Assembly (NCBI GenBank): GCA_900770395.1
Contig: CAAGKM010000049.1
Location: 1 to 16,137 of the forward strand
Length of the DNA stretch: 16,137 nucleotides
Source: an uncultured Prevotella sp.
GTDB taxonomy: Bacteria; Bacteroidota; Bacteroidia; Bacteroidales; Bacteroidaceae
Direction of reading: 5' to 3'
Below the pieces are notes generated by a model. The model did not search any database, was not told where the DNA came from, and saw only the letters and a program-made list of their open reading frames with translations. The first letter of the stretch is position 1. Each line of letters begins with the position of its first letter. The position numbers and the translations under genes are program-made. Below, in pieces: positions 13,796-16,137 of this stretch.

Positions 13796-13966
13796 GAATG
13801 GGAGGGAAAACTGGGAAAGTTCGAGTGGCAATAAGAAAACTTGCTCAAGAAAAATGAATGTGTCAAAACGGTTGATGACACACCCTCACTGTCTTATTGA
13901 TAAAAGCAACACTTTCATACTATAATAGTAAAGCACACATTTTGTGTATTTCATGCAACTTATCGG
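13796..13966. other. Gap without a gene; one short inverted repeat
   Basis: Only a 7-bp inverted repeat, TGTGTCA (13859-13865) and TGACACA (13876-13882) with a 10-nt loop, and an A/T-rich tract were seen here. No gene is supported. Confidence 0.55.
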
Positions 13967-14130
13967 TCAGCGATTTTTTTTAAGAGAGACAGCCATATTA
14001 TATCTCGCCTACCTATTAACGAGGAGTTCCGCACTAATCCCTAAGGCTGCTTCTACCATAAGAGCGAAGTCACTGGTTACATCTCCCTCTCCCTCTTGAA
14101 GTACCCCAGCACCGTGGCCGGTGTAAGACA
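13967..14130 (-). pseudogene. HigA-like antitoxin remnant, frameshift and nonsense
   Basis: Translations in two frames together resemble the C-terminal half of a HigA-family HTH antitoxin. One frame reads TPATVLGYFKRERE (14124-14083). The other continues DVTSDFALMVEAALGISAEL (14083 downward), a strong match to the 'tpd.AL.lE.alGisae' signature. The frames join in a GAGAGGGAGAGGGAG tract, a likely slippage site. After LLVNR a TAG at 14009-14011 interrupts a frame that continues ARYNM to a TGA at 13967-13969; intact relatives have LQARYDL here, so TAG looks like a mutated CAG. No HigB toxin gene is seen beside it. Confidence 0.6.
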
Positions 14131-14514
14131 GCAGCGTTCTACGCTTTTCAGGCGGCTCTGAAAAGTATATCGGGAGCATAGCACAAGGCAGAACCAAGTA
14201 TAGTTCAAGCTACGGTGCAAGCGGTGCTGAAGGTGGTCGAAAAAACGGGAAACACGGGCAAAGAAGCTAGCGATACGCTCGCGGGGGACAAAACGGGAAG
14301 GCTGTACGGCAGCATTGCGGGAGCGCTTGGCGGCACGTTCCATCTGTGCAAGGGTATACTCCAGTTGCTCGATGTCATTGCGAGTGTTCTCCATGGTTTG
14401 TTCCAATTTCTCGCGTCGTGCCTGCTGCTTGGCATATCGTTCTTTTCTGTCAGCGATTCGATTTTTGAGGTCTTCTGCGGTGAGGTTTATTCCTTTGTTC
14501 TGGATTGATTTCAT
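14077..14514 (-). CDS. Coiled-coil protein with doubtful C-terminus
   Basis: The 145-residue frame starts at the Met at 14514 (MKSIQNKGINLTAEDLKNRI). Residues about 12-65 are highly charged and strongly coiled-coil (KNRIADRKERYAKQQARREK, then LEQTMENTRNDIEQLEYTLA). Residues about 66-100 are basic. The last 45 residues are low-quality and run into the HigA-like remnant, so the original C-terminus is probably lost by deletion or fusion. An upstream start at 14628 would precede the promoter and is rejected. Family not recognised; the N-terminal part is likely real, the overall gene may be decayed. Confidence 0.5.
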   Translation of the reverse strand: MKSIQNKGINLTAEDLKNRIADRKERYAKQQARREKLEQTMENTRNDIEQLEYTLAQMERAAKRSRNAAVQPSRFVPRERIASFFARVSRFFDHLQHRLHRSLNYTWFCLVLCSRYTFQSRLKSVERCCLTPATVLGYFKREREM

Positions 14515-14625
14515 TATAAATGTATGTTTTATAGTTGTTTGTCTGTATATAAGTTCACGAAAACACATCATCCGTCTGCACCGAATGCATAATGCATAAA
14601 GGGCAAACGGATGATATATCAGGAG

Positions 14626-14633
14626 CAAATGTA
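14626..14633 (-). promoter_or_regulatory. Promoter -7 box of the coiled-coil gene
   Basis: On the minus strand TACATTTG (14633-14626) matches TAnnTTTG. The leader to the ATG at 14514 would be about 105 nt. No clear -33. The rest of 14515-14706 has no other gene. Confidence 0.5.
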
Positions 14634-14706
14634 CGATGAATATTGCAGATAAAGTTCTTAATGACCATTAAGTCTTGTTATAAAACATGATATTATCTAC
14701 TGCAAA

Positions 14707-14737
14707 TTTGGAGATTATCAGAAAACACGTACCTTTG
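14707..14737 (+). promoter_or_regulatory. Promoter of the small RNA candidate
   Basis: TTTG (14707-14710), 19 nt, then TACCTTTG (14730-14737) is a full Bacteroides consensus promoter with a start expected near 14744. No coding frame follows. Confidence 0.85.
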
Positions 14738-14743
14738 CAATGT

Positions 14744-14810
14744 GTTTTTCATAGTATTAGATTTAAGGTTAACAAAAGATTGGCTGTCTGGGATAGATAG
14801 CCTTTTTTTT
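14744..14810 (+). ncRNA. Small RNA candidate of about 67 nt
   Basis: A consensus promoter is followed after about 40 nt by a hairpin, GGCTGTCT (14782-14789) with AGATAGCC (14795-14802), and a T8 tract ending at 14810. No gene lies in between. The 5' part (GTTTTTCATAGTATTAGATT, then TAAGGTTAACAAAAG) looks like a sequence I recall as repeated across Bacteroides genomes, possibly a paralogous sRNA family (FopS or Bacteroidales-1 type). That identity is from memory and unverified. It could also act as a leader/attenuator for the lipoprotein gene, but that gene has its own promoter 90 nt downstream. Confidence 0.7.
14782..14810 (+). terminator. Intrinsic terminator of the small RNA
   Basis: An 8-bp stem (one G-U) with loop GGGAT is followed directly by eight T, a textbook rho-independent terminator. 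Confidence 0.9.
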
Positions 14811-14898
14811 ATGCCCGCACCATTCGATTCATCCAATTAGTATCAATTCACTTTATACAACTTTTTAACCCACCAAAAGTGTTTTTAAACCCCAAAAG

Positions 14899-14929
14899 TT
14901 GTAGATTATAAATACTATGTTTATATTTG
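14899..14929 (+). promoter_or_regulatory. Promoter of the lipoprotein gene
   Basis: TTG (14899-14901), 20 nt, then TATATTTG (14922-14929) matches the Bacteroides promoter. The start near 14936 gives a leader of about 115 nt. The -33 region overlaps one arm of a 10-bp inverted repeat, AGTTGTAGAT (14897-14906) and ATCTACAACT (14962-14971); ATCTACAAC recurs at 15033-15041. Confidence 0.75.
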
Positions 14930-15050
14930 CAACATGAAAAAAGCGCTCGAGAAAATGTAGTATCTACAACTCGTCTGTGAAGTGGGTGGCGGTTGTGATA
15001 TAGACAGCGTTCATAAGACAAACAAGCAAGCAATCTACAACAATAAAAAT

Positions 15051-16137
15051 ATGAAAGTTAGACTTATGACGAAAGTTAGTGCTGCAACCCTCATTTCAGC
15101 AATTGCCTGCAGCATATTCACGGGATGTACCGAAAAAGACCTATACAATCCCGAACGTGGAAAAACAGAACTAAAGCCGGAGAGCGAATACTTTGACTTT
15201 GCAACAACAGCCCAGGTAGCTTTTGACGTGAATTATGGAAAAATCGCAGGAGGCGCATTAATAGAGGTGTTTACAGAAGACCCCATCACCTATCAGACAA
15301 ACAACCTCTACTCCATCAACGGCGAAGCGGTTTTTAAAATCTTTGCAGATGCAGACGGACGCTTCACCGGCAACGTAGAACTGCCCAAAGCGACAGAAAA
15401 GGTATATATCATCTCACAAAGCTGGGGAGCCCCCATGTATGTGGAAGCGGATGTGGAAAACGGCAAAGTGGTGGTAGATATGACCGAAAATAATGCCAAC
15501 ACCCGCTCAACTGCCATGACACGTGCAAAATCCAACCTGACTATCGACCTAAAGGATAGGAAGGAACGGGTATACTCCATCGTTGGATGGGGACAATCTC
15601 ACGGTGAGATTATTGATAATAATGACATTGTAACTACGGGAAATTTCAATGACGGAACTTTAAAGCAGTTACAACACACACTGTGGAAAGGTTATGACAG
15701 CAAACCCAGCAATCTGGACAACAGAGCTTTGGTGAGCGATACAAAGCATGTGAACACCACCATTGCCCAAGCATATATCAACAACCAGGGACAACACGTA
15801 ACGATTACCGATGCAGAACTGTATCTGACCTTCCTGACCGAACGTGCCGGTTACCTGACTTCCATCGGCTATTATTACTACAAGACCAATGACGTTCCCA
15901 ACAGCCCTGACAAGGTAGACAAATTCATTATCATCCCTAATGCATCCATTGCAGGAGACGACCCATATACCGGACGAGGTAGTAACAAGTATTCCCAATC
16001 TGCCGCTCCTATAGAGAGGAATACAAAAATACAACTTCTGTATCAGGACGAAAACGGTAATGTCTCCACCAAATTCCCGGCAGGATATACCATAGGATAT
16101 TTCATCATCCCCAATGGATATACCCCCAATAAAGGTA
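15051..16137 (+). CDS. LruC/DUF4842-like lipoprotein (partial)
   Basis: This frame is open from the ATG at 15051 to the window end (362 codons) and continues beyond. It begins with a lipoprotein signal peptide whose lipobox is IFTGC (Cys at about residue 26), followed by TEKDLYNPERGKTEL. Strong cues for the LruC-domain/DUF4842 family of Bacteroides surface lipoproteins are EYFDFATTAQVAFDVNYGK, ALIEVFTEDPI and the later VYSIVGWGQSHGEI. The product is exported and lipid-anchored, probably on the outer membrane; function not known. The Met at 15066 is a possible alternative start but the first gives the better signal peptide. Confidence 0.85.
   Translation, partial: MKVRLMTKVSAATLISAIACSIFTGCTEKDLYNPERGKTELKPESEYFDFATTAQVAFDVNYGKIAGGALIEVFTEDPITYQTNNLYSINGEAVFKIFADADGRFTGNVELPKATEKVYIISQSWGAPMYVEADVENGKVVVDMTENNANTRSTAMTRAKSNLTIDLKDRKERVYSIVGWGQSHGEIIDNNDIVTTGNFNDGTLKQLQHTLWKGYDSKPSNLDNRALVSDTKHVNTTIAQAYINNQGQHVTITDAELYLTFLTERAGYLTSIGYYYYKTNDVPNSPDKVDKFIIIPNASIAGDDPYTGRGSNKYSQSAAPIERNTKIQLLYQDENGNVSTKFPAGYTIGYFIIPNGYTPNKG

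Noticed and set aside
14848..15033. Minus-strand 61-codon frame
   Set aside because: It spans the lipoprotein promoter and leader repeats and has no protein-like composition.
15308..16034. Minus-strand frames at 15308-15580 and 15669-16034
   Set aside because: Both lie within the lipoprotein gene, which has a promoter, a lipobox and an uninterrupted 362-codon frame.

Overview
The window looks like a chromosome segment of a gut Bacteroidales bacterium (Bacteroides or Phocaeicola type) carrying the early end of a Mu-like transposable prophage. The host assignment rests on repeated Bacteroides-type promoters (-33 TTTG/TTG, about 20 bp, -7 TAnnTTTG), a 33-residue 'smalltalk' protein beside an HU-like protein and an amidase, a DUF4248-like protein, and a LruC-type lipoprotein.

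Region 1 (1-7019) is the early region of a Mu-like phage, read mostly on the minus strand. In transcription order it holds a small Cro/Ner-like HTH protein (6437-6228), two small genes, two more small genes (5357-4944), a DD35E transposase (4876-2759), a MuB-like AAA ATPase (2722-1829), a second P-loop ATPase (1832-1170), a GemA/Gp16 protein (1152-691), an HTH protein (672-28) and the first codons of another gene at the window edge. A divergent HTH/coiled-coil repressor (6555-7019) faces the Ner-like gene. Between them lie two perfect palindromes and two face-to-face promoters, which look like the lysis/lysogeny switch. A plus-strand membrane-anchored gene (5461-5982) interrupts the early operon and overlaps a minus-strand small membrane gene through a codon-symmetric palindrome.

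Region 2 (7020-9340) is accessory or junction DNA. It carries an overlapping two-gene cassette with its own promoter (a 317-aa soluble protein plus a 154-aa four-TM protein), a strong stem-loop, a 93-nt tRNA-like gene with an abnormally long anticodon arm, and an AT-rich stretch with four copies of a 12-bp repeat. The phage end should lie in this region, but I could not fix it.

Region 3 (9342-13800) is a Bacteroides locus, mainly minus strand. In transcription order it holds a DUF4248-like gene, a winged-helix replication protein, a DnaB-type helicase, an HU-like protein, the smalltalk peptide and a C-terminally truncated N-acetylmuramoyl-L-alanine amidase. A small plus-strand gene lies at its left edge. 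Promoters and terminators divide it into a DUF4248 unit, a replication unit (13267-11242) and an HU-smalltalk-amidase unit.

Region 4 (13967-16137) holds a HigA-like antitoxin remnant (frameshift plus nonsense), a coiled-coil gene, a promoter-hairpin-T8 unit that looks like a small RNA, and the start of a LruC/DUF4842-type lipoprotein that runs off the window.

All family names come from reading motifs by eye. No searches were run.
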